Source: Actinomycetota bacterium | GTDB lineage: Bacteria; Actinomycetota; Thermoleophilia; Gaiellales; Gaiellaceae | Length of the DNA stretch: 9,282 nt | Reading direction: 5' to 3' | NCBI GenBank assembly: GCA_013812465.1 | Contig: JACCTK010000327.1 | Location: 1 to 9,282 of the forward strand | Part shown: positions 8,661 to 9,282 of the stretch, one piece after another | Position numbering within the stretch: position 1 is the first letter of the stretch | Layout: the number at the start of each line of letters is the position of its first letter | Notes under the pieces: generated by a model | Databases searched by the model: none | Told to the model about the DNA's origin: nothing | What the model saw: the letters and a program-made list of their open reading frames with translations, nothing else | Translations under genes and position numbers: made by a program

Positions 8661-9034
8661 TCATATCAGCCGCCCAATCTTGAGTCCGACAAACACCGCA
8701 ACGACGCCCACCAGCACGTTCGCCGCCACGCCCGCAACGGCAGTAGCTATATCGCGTGCCTCAACGAGGTCCAGGGTCTCCTGCGCGAACGTCGAGAAGG
8801 TTGTGTAACCGCCGCAGAATCCGATCACGAGTCCCATCCTCAGCCATTGTGAGGCGCGGTGACCGTCTACGAGAGCCGCGATGATGAATCCGACCGCGAG
8901 ACAACCGCTCACGTTGATTACCAGCGTGCTCCACGGGAACAGCGACTGCTTCGGCGTTCGATCAGGGCATCGAGTCCGAAGCGAGAGAGCGCACCTACCG
9001 CTCCACCGAAAGCGACTCCCAAGGCGACAGCCAT
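8661..9034 (-). pseudogene. crcB: Fluoride channel CrcB/Fluc, interrupted by an apparent one-base deletion
   Basis: CrcB (Fluc) is a dimeric fluoride channel that relieves fluoride toxicity. The N-terminal part (GVAFGGAVGALSRFG, from ATG 9034) reads in one frame, which runs into TAA at 8918-8920. The remainder (FPWSTLVINVSG with its conserved Asn, then GGYTTFSTF with the pore phenylalanines, and two further helices) continues in another frame to TGA at 8661. The switch falls near 8946-8953, after the segment DALIERR. The total is 374 bases, one short of 125 codons; one added base gives a 124-residue protein of normal family length with four membrane helices. The start at 9034 is supported by AAAGG nine bases upstream. 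Both halves are well conserved and the riboswitch is intact, so a sequencing/assembly error or very recent mutation is more likely than old decay. Confidence 0.88.
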
Positions 9035-9042
9035 ACGACACA

Positions 9043-9058
9043 TCCTTTCGTCGTAGGA
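9043..9058 (-). promoter_or_regulatory. Possible Shine-Dalgarno-sequestering hairpin of crcB
   Basis: UCCU (9058-9055), at the 3' end of the fluoride aptamer, can pair with AGGA (9046-9043), which contains the crcB Shine-Dalgarno, across an eight-base loop. Fluoride binding would hold the CUCCUAC segment in the aptamer and free the ribosome site. Complementarity is seen; the switching mechanism is inferred, and a four-pair stem is weak. Confidence 0.35.
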
Positions 9059-9104
9059 GCCATCAGCCTTTGGCGGCGGTTGAGGGCGAGCCCCATCGCC
9101 CGTG
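9051..9104 (-). ncRNA. Fluoride riboswitch (crcB motif)
   Basis: On the minus strand the core matches the crcB-motif fluoride riboswitch: GGGCGATGGGG (9101-9091), an inner stem closing with CGCCC, then CAACCGCCGCC, and finally GGCTGATGGCTCCTAC ending at about 9054. The GGCGAUGG start, the AACCGCC segment and the UGAUG...CUCCUAC end are the conserved parts of this class and occur in the right order and spacing. It ends about 20 bases before the crcB ATG, with the crcB ribosome site directly after it. No terminator hairpin with a U tract lies between aptamer and gene, so control of translation is more likely than attenuation. Placement before a crcB gene strongly supports the call. Confidence 0.92.
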
Positions 9105-9111
9105 GGGTCCG

Positions 9112-9117
9112 AGTTTA
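9112..9117 (-). promoter_or_regulatory. Candidate -10 element for the fluoride riboswitch-crcB transcript
   Basis: TAAACT (9117-9112 on the minus strand) fits TAnnnT and would start transcription at about 9105, just before the first conserved bases of the riboswitch. It lies in the only AT-rich patch of the divergent spacer. No convincing -35 was found. Confidence 0.45.
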
Positions 9118-9159
9118 TTTGAAAGTCGCCCACTACCCGTCGCAGTCCGCGCCGGATCG

Positions 9160-9165
9160 TAGATT
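9160..9165 (+). promoter_or_regulatory. Candidate -10 element for the antiporter gene
   Basis: TAGATT fits TAnnnT and would give a transcript start near 9172, about five bases before the GTG at 9177. The gene has no Shine-Dalgarno, in keeping with a nearly leaderless message. A -35 was not recognised. Confidence 0.35.
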
Positions 9166-9176
9166 CTGGTTCTCAC

Positions 9177-9282
9177 GTGACCGAGATCTCCGACTTCGGT
9201 GCGATTGTCCTGCTCGTCTCCGCGGGTGTCTTCCTGGCCGTCCTCGGGATGCGAGTCGCGGACCGGATCTCTGTTCCGAACG
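9177..9282 (+). CDS. N-terminus of a probable cation/proton antiporter (truncated by window)
   Basis: Only 35 codons are visible, starting at GTG 9177 and running off the right edge. The product has a short polar start (TEISDFGA), one hydrophobic helix (about residues 8-24) and then MRVADRISVPN. A first helix followed by a basic/acidic loop and an R-I-x-V-P turn is how many CPA-family sodium or potassium/proton antiporters (NhaP2-like) begin. That resemblance is from memory of the family and rests on little sequence; another membrane protein is possible. The gene diverges from crcB, and about 70 bases separate it from the start of the fluoride riboswitch. Confidence 0.5.
   Translation, partial: MTEISDFGAIVLLVSAGVFLAVLGMRVADRISVPN

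Noticed and set aside
8358..8852. Plus-strand open frame of 164 residues
   Set aside because: Runs antisense to the secreted-protein signal peptide, across the operon promoter region and into crcB; no recognisable protein features.
8918..9133. 71-residue minus-strand frame starting upstream of the riboswitch as a separate gene
   Set aside because: Its first 33 codons translate the fluoride riboswitch and leader; only the part from 9034 is genuine CrcB N-terminus.

Overview
The window is high-GC bacterial DNA, densely packed with genes and with few strong Shine-Dalgarno sites. Protein style (actinobacterial-type SecF motif with Tyr-Asp, a cysteine-bearing insert in SecD, small secreted beta-rich proteins) suggests an actinobacterium-like lineage, perhaps class Thermoleophilia. 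That placement is inference from sequence style, not from a marker gene.

Layout. Positions 1-5334, minus strand: queA, tgt, yajC and a fused secDF that runs off the left edge. queA and tgt make the queuosine precursor in tRNA wobble positions; yajC and secDF form the proton-motive-force-driven accessory part of the Sec translocon. tgt and yajC overlap by GTGA, and yajC and secDF share one frame separated by one TAG. Positions 5361-5807, plus strand: an unrecognised 148-residue coiled-coil protein divergent from queA. Positions 5805-5873: a long inverted repeat between converging genes. Positions 5882-8545, minus strand: a three-gene operon of a secreted beta-rich protein of unknown function, an OmpR-class response regulator and a HAMP histidine kinase, with tandem 11-bp repeats in front. 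Positions 8661-9104, minus strand: a fluoride riboswitch followed by crcB (fluoride channel), whose frame is broken by a one-base loss. From 9177, plus strand: the start of a probable cation/proton antiporter.

Points that change the reading of the window: (1) SecD and SecF are one polypeptide. (2) The tgt reading frame has no ATG, GTG or TTG at the place where family homology begins; either it starts at CTG or one base is missing, because a well-placed GGAG-ATG sits just upstream in the wrong frame. (3) crcB needs exactly one extra base to be whole. (4) The fluoride riboswitch is intact and lies against the crcB ribosome binding site. (5) The least described material is the secreted-protein/two-component operon and the coiled-coil gene. 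I see no CRISPR array, transposase, tRNA or rRNA. No stretch over 300 bases lacks a gene; the longest gap is about 157 bases, between queA and tgt.
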